Assembly: GCA_030683995.1 (NCBI GenBank) | Contig: JAUXPH010000050.1 | Span: 1 to 39,312 of the forward strand | Origin: Lutibacter sp. | GTDB lineage: Bacteria; Bacteroidota; Bacteroidia; Flavobacteriales; Flavobacteriaceae | DNA: 39,312 bases | Direction: 5' to 3' | Part shown: positions 1-8,296 of the stretch, one piece after another | How the letters are laid out: every line of letters begins with the position of its first letter | Numbering within the stretch: position 1 is the stretch's first letter | Translations under genes and position numbers: made by a program | The notes under the pieces: model-generated | The model's input: only the letters and a program-made list of their open reading frames with translations | What the model was told of the DNA's origin: nothing | Database searches by the model: none

Positions 1-107
1 ATATAACAAATTGCGTTTTTTAAAGATTATTTTCTTCAATATATTTTAAAACTATAATTTATGTTTTCAATTTTTAAACCTTAGATTTACAACAAAAATA
101 TTGCGCT

Positions 108-641
108 ATGAAAAATGAAATTGCCATTCCCGAGGCAATAATTACCAATAAAATATATTTAATTCGGCAACAAAAAGTAATGTTAGACAGGGATTTAGCT
201 GATCTATATAAAGTGGAAACCAAACAATTAAAGAGACAAGTTCGCAGAAACATAGAACGTTTTCCTAAAGATTTTATGATTCAATTAAATAATGAAGAGT
301 TTACAAATTGGAGGAGCCAATTTGGCACCTCCAATATTTCCGATAAAATGGGATTACGTTATGCTCCTTTCGCTTTTACTGAGCAAGGTATCGCGATGTT
401 GTCAAGCGTTTTAAGCAGCCAAACCGCCATCAAGGTAAATATTCAAATTATAAGGGTATTTACCAAATTAAGACAGATGTTTACCGATAATTTAAGCATT
501 AAACTTGAAATTGAAGAAATAAAAAAGAATCTCTCCAATCAAAATAAAAATATAGAATTGGTTTTCAGCTACTTGGATGAATTGTTAGAAAAGAAAGAAA
601 ATGAAATTCCAAGAACGAAAATAGGCTACAAAAAAGATTAA
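108..641 (+). CDS. ORF6N domain DNA-binding protein
   Basis: This 177-residue protein belongs to the ORF6N family of phage-derived DNA-binding proteins. The N-terminal 100 or so residues match the family pattern: an I-x2-IYLIRQQKVMLDRDLADLY start, the KQLKRQVRRN basic stretch, the FPKDFM motif and the LRYAPFAFTEQGIAMLSSVL segment. The C-terminal third is charged and helical (residues 125-165), possibly a short coiled coil. Its target is unknown. In phages the domain is found in antirepressor-like proteins, whereas chromosomal copies in Bacteroidetes are usually solitary. Here no phage genes lie nearby. The stop is 6 nt before the next start, so it probably heads a three-gene transcript. The family call is firm; the role is not known. 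Confidence 0.88.
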   Translation: MKNEIAIPEAIITNKIYLIRQQKVMLDRDLADLYKVETKQLKRQVRRNIERFPKDFMIQLNNEEFTNWRSQFGTSNISDKMGLRYAPFAFTEQGIAMLSSVLSSQTAIKVNIQIIRVFTKLRQMFTDNLSIKLEIEEIKKNLSNQNKNIELVFSYLDELLEKKENEIPRTKIGYKKD

Positions 642-647
642 AATTAT

Positions 648-1196
648 ATGGCAATTAAAACTTACATCGGACTTTTAAGAGGCATTAATGTTTCGGGCCA
701 CCATAAAATAAAAATGACCGAGCTAAAACAGCTTTTTATAGAATTGGGTTTTGTGAATGTAACCACTTATATACAAAGCGGCAATGTGGTTTTTCAAACA
801 GATTTGGAGGAACCGGATAAAATTGAGCAACAAATTTTAAATGGAATACAGCAAACTTTTGGTTACAAAGTTCAAGTGTTGGTTTTAAATAAAAAATCAT
901 TGGAAACAATTTTCAATTCCAATCCGTTTTTACAAAAATCAGACATTGATATTTCAAAACTGCATGTAACTTTGTTAAGCAATGAGCCTGTTTATGAAGG
1001 AATCCAACAAATTAATGAAATGACAACAAACCAAGATGATTTTGAAATCGTTGATAAATGCATTTATTTATATTGCCCAAATAGCTATGGAAACACCAAA
1101 CTTAACAACAATTTATTTGAAAAAAAACTAAAAGTATCTGCAACTACAAGAAATTGGAATACCATTTCAAAATTGGTGGAACTTAGCAATCTATAA
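648..1196 (+). CDS. DUF1697 domain protein
   Basis: This 182-residue soluble protein matches the DUF1697 family over its whole length. The diagnostic opening is visible (YIGLLRGINVSGHHKIKM, then LKQLFIELGF and TTYIQSGNVVF), as is the later LHVTLLS strand. The family has no firmly established function; proteins of this size are common, single-domain and cytoplasmic. A basic C-terminal segment (KLKVSATTRNWNTISKL) is also conserved in the family and may bind nucleic acid or phosphate, which is inference. The gene starts 6 nt after the ORF6N gene and stops 12 nt before the methyltransferase start, consistent with co-transcription. No signal peptide or membrane segment is present. Confidence 0.88.
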   Translation: MAIKTYIGLLRGINVSGHHKIKMTELKQLFIELGFVNVTTYIQSGNVVFQTDLEEPDKIEQQILNGIQQTFGYKVQVLVLNKKSLETIFNSNPFLQKSDIDISKLHVTLLSNEPVYEGIQQINEMTTNQDDFEIVDKCIYLYCPNSYGNTKLNNNLFEKKLKVSATTRNWNTISKLVELSNL

Positions 1197-1208
1197 ATTA
1201 TCAAATCA

Positions 1209-2384
1209 TTGAATCACCATATTTTAAATAAAGAAGTTGAAGACTTTATAAATTCAAATTTGAGATCGGATTTGACAAAACTGATTTTAAAAGGAAGTCC
1301 GTTTGCTTATGTTTCCGTCCAGGAAATTGCAGAACAAATCCTGGCTAAAAACAGCAGTGAAAAAAAATTGCCAACTTGGTTTAATGCCGAAAATATTTAC
1401 TATCCCAACAAACTGAACATTGAACAAACCTCTTCTGAAATTACAGCAAAGTATAAATCTGATTTGGTTTCAGGAGAATCTTTAATTGACATTACCGGCG
1501 GATTTGGCGTTGACGCTTATTATTTTTCACATAAAATTAAGAATATAACACATTGTGAAATTGCCGAAGAATTGTCGGCCATCGTTTCACATAATTTCAA
1601 ACAGTTTAAAGTTAAAAATATAGCAACATATCTTGGCGATGGCATTGAATTTTTACAAAAAGATAAAGAAAAATTTGACTGGATTTACGCCGATCCTTCC
1701 CGCAGAAATGATGTCAAGGAAAAAGTTTTTTTGTTGAAAGACTGCTTGCCTAATATTCCTGAAAACCTAAATTCACTTTTTCAAAAAACCGACAATATAC
1801 TGCTCAAAGTTTCGCCAATTTTAGATATCACAAGTGCCTTGAATGAGTTGAAGTTTGTAAAAGAAATTCACGTGGTTGCTGTTGAAAATGAGGTGAAAGA
1901 AGTGTTGTTTTTATTGAAAAATAATTACACGCAAAATATTGACATTAAAACCATTAACTTTAACAAAGATGAAATTCAGCAATTTAATTTCAGCTTAAAT
2001 GAAGAAGTTTTTTCAACTTTTTCCGAGCCAAAAAAGTATCTTTTTGAACCCAATGCCGCCATTTTAAAAGCAGGGGCTTTTCAACAAATTTCGGCGCATT
2101 TAAAAATTGATAAATTACATCAGCATTCGCACTTATACACTTCAGATAAATTAATCGATTTTCCCGGAAGGAAGTTTGAAATAAAACATTCCATTTCTTA
2201 CGACAGAAAGAAACTGTTGCAATTAATTCCTTCAAAAAAAGCAAATATCACCACGCGAAATTTCCCCGAAACCGTTGCGCAAATTCGGAAAAAAACCGGA
2301 TTGAAAGATGGCGGAAATCAATATTTATTTTTTACAACCGATTTCAACAACAAGCATTTGGTGCTCATTTGTACGAAAACGTAA
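1209..2384 (+). CDS. THUMP-like class I SAM-dependent methyltransferase (TTG start)
   Basis: This 391-residue protein has a class I methyltransferase core followed by a THUMP-like C-terminal domain. Residues 90-110 carry the SAM-binding loop (SLIDITGGFGVDAYYFS), followed by the acidic strand end (THCEIAEEL) and a DPSRR motif (YADPSRRND), which resembles the DPP-type catalytic loop of nucleic-acid base methyltransferases. The C-terminal part (FPGRKFEIKHSISYDRKKL, then ANITTRNFPETVAQIRKKTGLKDGG) matches the THUMP-like domain of this Bacteroidetes family. The substrate is unknown; RNA is likely by analogy. The start is TTG at 1209. It is chosen because family members begin with a similar ILN-KEVEDFIN segment and no ATG is available that keeps it. 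It sits 12 nt after the DUF1697 stop. Confidence 0.85.
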   Translation: MNHHILNKEVEDFINSNLRSDLTKLILKGSPFAYVSVQEIAEQILAKNSSEKKLPTWFNAENIYYPNKLNIEQTSSEITAKYKSDLVSGESLIDITGGFGVDAYYFSHKIKNITHCEIAEELSAIVSHNFKQFKVKNIATYLGDGIEFLQKDKEKFDWIYADPSRRNDVKEKVFLLKDCLPNIPENLNSLFQKTDNILLKVSPILDITSALNELKFVKEIHVVAVENEVKEVLFLLKNNYTQNIDIKTINFNKDEIQQFNFSLNEEVFSTFSEPKKYLFEPNAAILKAGAFQQISAHLKIDKLHQHSHLYTSDKLIDFPGRKFEIKHSISYDRKKLLQLIPSKKANITTRNFPETVAQIRKKTGLKDGGNQYLFFTTDFNNKHLVLICTKT

Positions 2385-2443
2385 AAGTTGTTTTAGCAAA
2401 AATCATTAAAATTTAGTATTTTTAGCCGTTTATACTGAATAAA

Positions 2444-4105
2444 ATGGCAAATAAAAATATACGCTCGTTATCGTTTAGAAAGGAATTGGATGATAATTTG
2501 TTCGAAAATATCGCAGATTTATCCCATAAAAACGCACCTAATTCCGATTTTCAGGAACTGGCAAAACGATTTATGATTGATGACTCCGTAATAGCAGGCA
2601 CCGCATCTTTTTACGATTTTACCAGAGAAAGCAATCGGAACAAAAAAATTCATGTGTGCAGCGGAACGGCTTGTATGGTTGCGAATACTCAAAATAAATT
2701 GCATCAGCATTTAGAAAATCATTTTGACAAAGACGAAATTGGGCACGCTGCCTGCGTGGGCCGTTGCCACACCAACAATGCGTTTATGTTTAACGGCAAT
2801 ACCTATTCGGCACATAATGAAAATGAGCTAAATTCAATTATTGACAGCAAAAAGTATCATGAGAATACTTACAACATTGCTTGCAACACCACACCAATTT
2901 TAACGTCAAAAATTGAAGATATTGCCGCGTTTTATAAACTGGCTGAAATTCATAAAATCAATCCGAAACAGGTAATTCAGGAAATAAAAATATCGAATTT
3001 ACGAGGTCGCGGCGGTGCCGGATTCCCGTTTTGGTTTAAATTGGATGCCGTTATTTCGGCTCCGCTCAATAACCCTATTTCGGGGCCGCTCAATAACATT
3101 TCCCATGACGCCCAAAAATACATTGTTTGCAACGCCGATGAAGGCGATCCAGGCGCTTATTCGGATATGTATTTGATGGAGCATCAGGCACATAAAGTGC
3201 TTTTCGGAATGTATATGTCAGGTTTAACCGTAGGCGCAAATACCGGCGTTTTATACATCAGGGGAGAATATCCCGATTCCATTCGCATTGTTGGTGAAGC
3301 GATTGAATTTTTAAAAGAAAAAAATCTGATTGGCGATTTTAAATTCAAGATTATTCGCGGACAAGGTTCTTATGTTTGCGGGGAAGAAACCGCTTTATTG
3401 AGTTCCATTGAAGGTTTGCGTCCCGAAGTTCGTGTTCGCCCGCCTTATCCTGCACAATATGGTCTATTTGGAAAACCCACAGTTTTAAGCAATGTGGAAA
3501 CATTTGCGAACATTCATTGGATTTTGGAAAATGGCGGAGAAGCCTATGCAGCTTTGGGAACAAAACAATCTACCGGAACAAAATTGGTTTCATTGGACAG
3601 TTTTTTCAACACGCCGGGAATGTATGAAATAGAAATGGGAACGCCTTTAAAAACTGTTTTTGAGGTTTTTGGGAACGGCTTAAAATCGGAAATAAAAGCA
3701 TTTCAAATAGGAGGGCCTTTGGGAGGTATTGTTCCTTTTGATAAAATTAAAGATTTAACGTTGGATTTTGAATCGTTAAACAACCACGGATTTTTGTTGG
3801 GCCACGCAAGTGTTGTTTCCATTCCAAAAGATTTTCCGATGATTCAGTTTCTGGAACATTTAATGGAATTTACTTCGGATGAATCCTGCGGAAAATGTTA
3901 TCCGTGCAGAACCGGTTCTTTTAGAGGCATGGAAATGCTTCAAAAAGCACAACATGAAAACTATAAAATTGACCGTCAGTTATTTGATGATTTGTTGGAA
4001 ACCTTGGAAATAGGTTCACTTTGCGCATTGGGCGGCGGAATTCCGTTGCCGGTAAAAAACGCCTTGCAATATTTTGAGGAAGAGTTGAAACAGTATTTTA
4101 AATAG
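2444..4105 (+). CDS. NuoE/NuoF-like diaphorase subunit of NAD-dependent formate dehydrogenase
   Basis: This 553-residue fusion resembles NuoE plus NuoF, the NADH/FMN-binding electron-input module. Residues 20-120 form a thioredoxin-like [2Fe-2S] domain with C72, C77, C104 and C108. The NuoF part has the FMN/NAD loop GRGGAGFP (188-195), NADEGDPGAY (230-239), CGEETALLSSIEG, and a [4Fe-4S] site at C482, C485, C488 and C527. It should pass electrons between the formate dehydrogenase catalytic subunit and NAD(P). The partner gene fdhF lies downstream but is separated by a GxxExxY gene. One oddity is an extra segment of about 15 residues (204-218, ISAPLNN-P-ISGPLNN) between the two nucleotide-binding motifs, encoded by a duplicated 24-bp unit. 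It stays in frame, so the gene looks functional. Confidence 0.93.
   Translation: MANKNIRSLSFRKELDDNLFENIADLSHKNAPNSDFQELAKRFMIDDSVIAGTASFYDFTRESNRNKKIHVCSGTACMVANTQNKLHQHLENHFDKDEIGHAACVGRCHTNNAFMFNGNTYSAHNENELNSIIDSKKYHENTYNIACNTTPILTSKIEDIAAFYKLAEIHKINPKQVIQEIKISNLRGRGGAGFPFWFKLDAVISAPLNNPISGPLNNISHDAQKYIVCNADEGDPGAYSDMYLMEHQAHKVLFGMYMSGLTVGANTGVLYIRGEYPDSIRIVGEAIEFLKEKNLIGDFKFKIIRGQGSYVCGEETALLSSIEGLRPEVRVRPPYPAQYGLFGKPTVLSNVETFANIHWILENGGEAYAALGTKQSTGTKLVSLDSFFNTPGMYEIEMGTPLKTVFEVFGNGLKSEIKAFQIGGPLGGIVPFDKIKDLTLDFESLNNHGFLLGHASVVSIPKDFPMIQFLEHLMEFTSDESCGKCYPCRTGSFRGMEMLQKAQHENYKIDRQLFDDLLETLEIGSLCALGGGIPLPVKNALQYFEEELKQYFK
3053..3097. repeat. In-frame duplicated 24-bp unit inside the diaphorase gene
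   Basis: Two 21-nt copies (3053-3073 and 3077-3097) match at 19 of 21 positions with a 24-nt period. On the minus strand each reads gttattgagcgg-m-gccgaaat. They add two copies of an eight-residue unit, ISAPLNNP then ISGPLNNI. The local GC content exceeds the surrounding gene. The site falls between the GRGGAGFP and NADEGDPGAY motifs, where NuoF relatives have a short loop. I recall similar tgagcgg-agtcgaaa sequences scattered through Bacteroidetes genomes, but this window has no other copy. Confidence 0.8.
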
Positions 4106-4119
4106 TATTTTAAAAATTA

Positions 4120-4159
4120 TTACACAAAGACACACAGAGGAATCCAAAGATTCACAAAG
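4120..4159 (+). repeat. Left imperfect inverted repeat of GxxExxY cassette
   Basis: This 40-nt segment begins ttacacaaagacacacagag and lies directly upstream of the GxxExxY start codon. It aligns without gaps to the reverse complement of 4539-4578 at 29 of 40 positions, with longest blocks ttacac and ttcaca. It consists largely of cacaaag/cacagag-like units. Such a match is well above what two unrelated intergenic sequences should give, although low complexity inflates it. Confidence 0.75.
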
Positions 4160-4163
4160 AAAA

Positions 4164-4535
4164 ATGACTGAAAACGAAATAGCAAGTATTATTATTGGAA
4201 AAGCGATCGATGTACATAGGGAACTTGGACCCGGATTATTGGAATCGACTTATCAGGAATGTCTTTTTTATGAGTTAAAAAATAACAATTTAATGGTTGC
4301 AAAAGAATTAGCATTGCCAATTATTTATAAAGATATTAAATTGGATCACGGATACAGAATTGATTTATTAGTCGAAAACAAAGTGGTTATTGAAATAAAA
4401 ACGGTAGAATTTTTAAATGACGTACATACAGCTCAAATACTGACATATATGAAATTAGGAAATTATAAATTAGGTTTATTGTTAAATTTTAATGTAAAAC
4501 TCTTAAAAGAAGGAATCAAAAGATATATTATATAA
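4164..4535 (+). CDS. GxxExxY protein (PDDEXK-like)
   Basis: This 123-residue protein matches the GxxExxY family, which is assigned to the PD-(D/E)XK nuclease-like fold. The naming motif is seen as GPGLLESTYQ (G-x2-E-x2-Y around residues 22-32). The PDDEXK-like core follows: YRIDLLVENKVVIEIKTVE, with Asp in the R-I-D turn and the E-I-K triplet, then HTAQILTYMKLGNYKLGLLLNFN. The start is ATG at 4164, just after the left inverted repeat. The cellular role of the family is unknown; nuclease activity is plausible from the fold but not shown here. The gene separates the two formate dehydrogenase subunit genes, which are normally adjacent, so it looks like a later arrival. Confidence 0.92.
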   Translation: MTENEIASIIIGKAIDVHRELGPGLLESTYQECLFYELKNNNLMVAKELALPIIYKDIKLDHGYRIDLLVENKVVIEIKTVEFLNDVHTAQILTYMKLGNYKLGLLLNFNVKLLKEGIKRYII

Positions 4536-4538
4536 AAT

Positions 4539-4578
4539 CTCTGTGAACCTTTGTGATTCTTAGTGAATCTTAGTGTAA
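4539..4578 (-). repeat. Right imperfect inverted repeat of GxxExxY cassette
   Basis: Starting 4 nt after the GxxExxY stop, this 40-nt segment is the inverted partner of 4120-4159 (29 of 40 identical, no gaps). Its reverse complement begins ttacactaagattcactaag. It ends 15 nt before the fdhF start, leaving little room for a separate fdhF promoter, so fdhF probably depends on read-through across the cassette. Confidence 0.75.
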
Positions 4579-4593
4579 CAACAACGCGTAATT

Positions 4594-7308
4594 ATGAAAG
4601 CATTTATAAACAACATCGAACACGAATTCTTGCAGGGTGAAACTATGCTGGAATTTGTCAGAAGAATTGAGGAAAACAAAAATGCCATTCCGACTATGTG
4701 CCAGGATGACCGACTGGAAAATTTCGGTTCATGCAGGGTTTGTTCTGTTGATGTGGCACGTGAAAAAGACGGTTTAAAAAAAACTTTGGCTTCTTGTCAC
4801 ACACCAATTTCTGAAGGATTGTATATTTATCCCAACACCGAAAAAATAAAACGTCTTCGAAAAAATATTGTCGAATTGATGTTAACTGATTATCCTGCAG
4901 ACAAAGTTTTTCCATCCGCAGGAAAAAAAGCAACACCCTTTCAAGAAACTATTGCGCAAATTGGAATTCCGAATATCCGTTATCCTCAAGGAAAAAATCA
5001 TTTGGATATTCAGCCGGATAGGGCACATCCTTATATAAAATCGGATTTGTCGCAGTGCATCAATTGTTTTAGATGCGTAAGAGCTTGTGAGGAAATTCAG
5101 GGAGAAATGATTTTGGGAATGTCGGGTCGCGGATTCGCCACCAACATTATCAAAGGTTTCGACACCACTTTTAACGAATCGGCCTGCGTTTCTTGCGGCG
5201 CCTGCGTACAAACTTGTCCAACCGAAGCTTTAACCGATAAATATGAAACCAAAACCTTGATTCCAGATAAAACCGTAAGAACCACCTGTACTTATTGCGG
5301 TGTTGGCTGCCAGTTGGAAGTGGCCGTTATCGACGGAAAAATAAGGGGAATTCAAGCCCCGGAAACTGCTGAAGTAAATCAGGGACATACCTGTTTAAAA
5401 GGCCGTTTTGCGTTTCAGTTTTACAACCATCCCGACAGGTTGCGGGAACCTATGATCAAAAAGAACGGCAAATTTGAAGTGGTTACCTGGGATGAAGCCT
5501 ATGATTTTATCGCTTCAAAATTAATTGAAATCAAAAATAAATACGGCGCGGATGCCATTGGCGGAATTTCTTCCTCAAGAGCCACCAATGAAGAGAATTA
5601 TTTAATGCAAAAAATGATTCGCGTAGCTGTAGGAACCAACAATATTGATGGCTGTGCACGTGTTTGCCACGCTCCTACTGCCTTCGGAATGCAAAAAGCT
5701 TTCGGAACCGGTGCTGCCACAAATTCCATAGAAGATTTAAAACTAACCGATGCAGTTTTTCTTTTTGGGGCAAACCCAATCAAAGGCCATCCGGTAACGG
5801 GCGCAAAAATTAAACAGGCTTTTATGAAAGGCGTCACTTCCATTGTTGTTGACCCAATCAGAACGAGTTTGGCCGATTTGTCGACTTATTTTCTTCAGAT
5901 CAGGCCGGGAACCAATGTGGCTGTTCTCAATATGATGTCTTATTATATCATAAAAGAAGGATTGGTGAATCAGCATTTTATTGATTCTTATACGGAAAAA
6001 TATGAAGAATTTAAAAGCCATGTGGAACATCTAAATATGGATGAACTGGAAACACTTACCGGAGTTTCCAAAGAATTGGTTAAAAAGGCTGCGATTGCTT
6101 ATGCTTCCGCAGAAAGGGCGATGGAATTTCACGGTTTGGGAGTAACGGAACATTTTCAGGGAAGCAAAACGGTGATGCTGTTGTCTAATTTAGCGATGAT
6201 GACCGGGAATGTTGGCAGAAACGGTGTTGGTTTAAATCCGTTGCGCGGACAAAATAATGTTCAGGGTTCGGCCGATATGGGCGTACAACCGCATCAGGGA
6301 GCTGGTTATATGGATGTCAGCAAACCCGATGTTCAGCAGTATTATGCACAAAAATACGGGATTGAAAAAATGCCGGAAAGTACCGGATTGAAAATTCCAC
6401 AAATGTTGGATGCCGCCATCAACGGAAAAATCAAAGCCTTGTATATTATGGGAGAAGATACCATTATGACCGATCCAAACTCCTATCACAGCATTAAAGC
6501 ATTTGAAAAATTAGAATTGATTGTGGTGCAGGAATTATTTATGACCGCAACTTCAGAAATGGCGGATGTGGTATTGCCGGCTTCCTCCTATTTCGAAAAA
6601 AACGGCACTTTTACCAACGGAGAACGTCGCGTGCAACGTGTAAATAAAGTGATTGAACCTATCGGAAACACAAAACCCGACGGACAAATTATCATTGATG
6701 TGATGAGCAGACTGGGATATGACCAACCAACCGGACTGACTTATGATGCCGCAAAAGTGATTGAAGAAATTGCCGATGTCATTCCTTTTATGAAAGGGTT
6801 GACTTGGGAACGATTGGGAGATAACGGACTGCAATGGCCAATTAAAGAAGACGGAACCGATACAAAGATGTTACATATCAATGGTAATTTCAGAAAAGGA
6901 ATAGGAACTTTTCATCATTTTGATTTTGAAGAATCACCGGAAATTGTTTCCCACGGAAAAAATTATCCGTTTATATTGACTACTGGGCGAGAACTGGAAC
7001 ATTACAATTCGGGAACGATGACACGCAGAACCGACAATCAGCTCATTTTGGGAGAAGACATTTTAGAAGTGCATCCAAAAGACGCAATGGCCAAAGGAAT
7101 TAAAGATGGTGACATTGTTAGCCTGTTTTCCGACAGAGGTAGCGTTAACATTCCGATAAAGTACGCTAAATCGGTAAAAAGAGGCATTTTAAGAACTACT
7201 TTTCACCAACCCGAGGTATTTATCAATCTGATCACAGGAAGCGTTGGAGACAAAGAAACAATGACTCCGGAATACAAAGTGGTTGCCGTTGATTTTGAAA
7301 AAGTCTGA
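4594..7308 (+). CDS. fdhF: Formate dehydrogenase catalytic (molybdopterin) subunit
   Basis: This 904-residue subunit oxidises formate to CO2 at a molybdenum bis-pterin site. Domain order: plant-type [2Fe-2S] ferredoxin (C36, C47, C50, C68); two [4Fe-4S] clusters (C155/C158/C161/C165 and C198/C201/C204/C208); a molybdopterin-proximal [4Fe-4S] site (C232, C235, C239, C267); the large molybdopterin domain; and the C-terminal dinucleotide-binding domain (TTGRELEHYNSGTMTRR). C358 in CARVCHAPT occupies the place of the catalytic Cys or Sec, so this is a cysteine enzyme. The adjacent C354 and NNIDG context fit the family. The His-Cys [4Fe-4S] motif usual after the [2Fe-2S] domain in NuoG/FdsA proteins is absent; that stretch reads TDYPADKVFPSAG. 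It pairs with the diaphorase subunit at 2444 and the maturation factor FdhD downstream. Confidence 0.95.
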   Translation: MKAFINNIEHEFLQGETMLEFVRRIEENKNAIPTMCQDDRLENFGSCRVCSVDVAREKDGLKKTLASCHTPISEGLYIYPNTEKIKRLRKNIVELMLTDYPADKVFPSAGKKATPFQETIAQIGIPNIRYPQGKNHLDIQPDRAHPYIKSDLSQCINCFRCVRACEEIQGEMILGMSGRGFATNIIKGFDTTFNESACVSCGACVQTCPTEALTDKYETKTLIPDKTVRTTCTYCGVGCQLEVAVIDGKIRGIQAPETAEVNQGHTCLKGRFAFQFYNHPDRLREPMIKKNGKFEVVTWDEAYDFIASKLIEIKNKYGADAIGGISSSRATNEENYLMQKMIRVAVGTNNIDGCARVCHAPTAFGMQKAFGTGAATNSIEDLKLTDAVFLFGANPIKGHPVTGAKIKQAFMKGVTSIVVDPIRTSLADLSTYFLQIRPGTNVAVLNMMSYYIIKEGLVNQHFIDSYTEKYEEFKSHVEHLNMDELETLTGVSKELVKKAAIAYASAERAMEFHGLGVTEHFQGSKTVMLLSNLAMMTGNVGRNGVGLNPLRGQNNVQGSADMGVQPHQGAGYMDVSKPDVQQYYAQKYGIEKMPESTGLKIPQMLDAAINGKIKALYIMGEDTIMTDPNSYHSIKAFEKLELIVVQELFMTATSEMADVVLPASSYFEKNGTFTNGERRVQRVNKVIEPIGNTKPDGQIIIDVMSRLGYDQPTGLTYDAAKVIEEIADVIPFMKGLTWERLGDNGLQWPIKEDGTDTKMLHINGNFRKGIGTFHHFDFEESPEIVSHGKNYPFILTTGRELEHYNSGTMTRRTDNQLILGEDILEVHPKDAMAKGIKDGDIVSLFSDRGSVNIPIKYAKSVKRGILRTTFHQPEVFINLITGSVGDKETMTPEYKVVAVDFEKV

Positions 7309-7462
7309 TTTTTGGGAAATAGTTTCAGGTTTCAAGTTTCACGTTTGATGCAATAAAATTTAAGTTTAAATTTCTTAAATAAACTGTATGCCAATTTTAT
7401 AATGAAAGTACTAATATGAATTTTGGCGCTTTTTACTTTTCATATCGACCTAATCAATAACC

Positions 7463-7499
7463 CAACGTTTAACGTATAACATTTAACGAATAACATTTC
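7463..7499. repeat. Short degenerate AACGTTTAACGTATAAC-type intergenic repeat
   Basis: The 208-nt gap between fdhF and fdhD contains cgtttaacgtataacatttaacgaataacattt, three overlapping copies of a roughly 11-nt taacatttaacg-like unit. No promoter, terminator or open frame stands out in the remainder. This type of simple intergenic repeat is common in Flavobacteriia, from memory. Confidence 0.4.
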
Positions 7500-7516
7500 A
7501 AATTTACAACAAATAA

Positions 7517-8293
7517 ATGCAGACATTAAATTACGAAGGTTTACAACTGACAAACGGGGTTCCGCAAAAAGTAACCGATGCTTTGGTGGTTGAGGCTGCT
7601 TTGCAAATAAACATAAATAAAGAACCATATACGGTGGTTATGAGAACGCCGGGAGACGATTTTGAATTGATAAGAGGTTTACTTTATGCAGAAGATATTT
7701 ATAAGGGAAAAGGAAATTTGTTGATTGAAGTCGTTGAAAAACGTGACAATGGGTTTTCAATACTAAACGCTTCCATTGCAAAAAAACAACTTGGTAAAGG
7801 ATATTTAAACAAGCGGACATTGCTTTCTGTTTCCTCGTGCGGCATTTGCGGCAAACAAAAACTGGAAGACATTAATTATAGTGGCTCTAAATTAACGAAC
7901 AACCTGGCGTTCGATATTACAAGGCTGGAAAAGATGTTTGATGAAATGAAATTGAAACAGGAAACATTTGAAATTTCCGGAGGATCTCACGCTGCAGCCA
8001 TTTTTAATAAAGACTATGAAATAATTTCTTTAAAAGAAGACATTGGGAGACACAACGCAGTTGATAAAGTTGTGGGAGAATTGCTAAATGCAAACCAATT
8101 AAAGGAATCTTTTGTGATGCTGGTAAGCGGAAGGGTTTCCTATGAAATTATCTCAAAAGCCTTTATCGCTAAAATTCCCATTGTTGTTGCTGTTTCTGCC
8201 TGTTCTACTTTAGCCGTCGATTTCGCCAAAGAATTCGGCATTTGTTTGTTTGGATTTTCACGCGGAAACAAAGCGACAATTTATGCTGAATAA
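7517..8293 (+). CDS. fdhD: Formate dehydrogenase accessory sulfurtransferase FdhD
   Basis: This 258-residue protein is FdhD, which transfers sulfur from a cysteine desulfurase to the molybdenum cofactor before insertion into formate dehydrogenase. The active-site loop is SVSSCGICGK with C108 and C111, the C-x2-C pair that carries the sulfur. Other family signatures are RTPGDDFELIRGLLYAEDI, SGGSHAAAIF, EDIGRHNAVDKVVG and LVSGRVSYEIISKA. The length is normal for the family. It lies 208 nt downstream of fdhF on the same strand, consistent with a maturation role for that enzyme. Molybdopterin biosynthesis genes are not in the window, so the cofactor must be made elsewhere. No signs of decay. Confidence 0.95.
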   Translation: MQTLNYEGLQLTNGVPQKVTDALVVEAALQININKEPYTVVMRTPGDDFELIRGLLYAEDIYKGKGNLLIEVVEKRDNGFSILNASIAKKQLGKGYLNKRTLLSVSSCGICGKQKLEDINYSGSKLTNNLAFDITRLEKMFDEMKLKQETFEISGGSHAAAIFNKDYEIISLKEDIGRHNAVDKVVGELLNANQLKESFVMLVSGRVSYEIISKAFIAKIPIVVAVSACSTLAVDFAKEFGICLFGFSRGNKATIYAE

Positions 8294-8296
8294 GTT

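Larger units (their letters stand above)
4120..4578 (+). mobile_element. Candidate GxxExxY mobile cassette bounded by inverted repeats
   Basis: One GxxExxY gene is enclosed by 40-nt inverted repeats, and the whole unit (459 bp) sits between two genes whose products form one enzyme complex. The gene and repeats together could have arrived as a unit. No transposase is encoded, so any mobility would be passive or depend on the GxxExxY protein itself. No clear target-site duplication is visible at the outer edges (aaaaatta on the left, caacaacg on the right). Calling it mobile is inference. Confidence 0.4.

Noticed and set aside
5665-5670. Selenocysteine at the formate dehydrogenase active site
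   Set aside because: The residue in CARVCHAPT is encoded by TGC, not TGA, so this is a cysteine enzyme.
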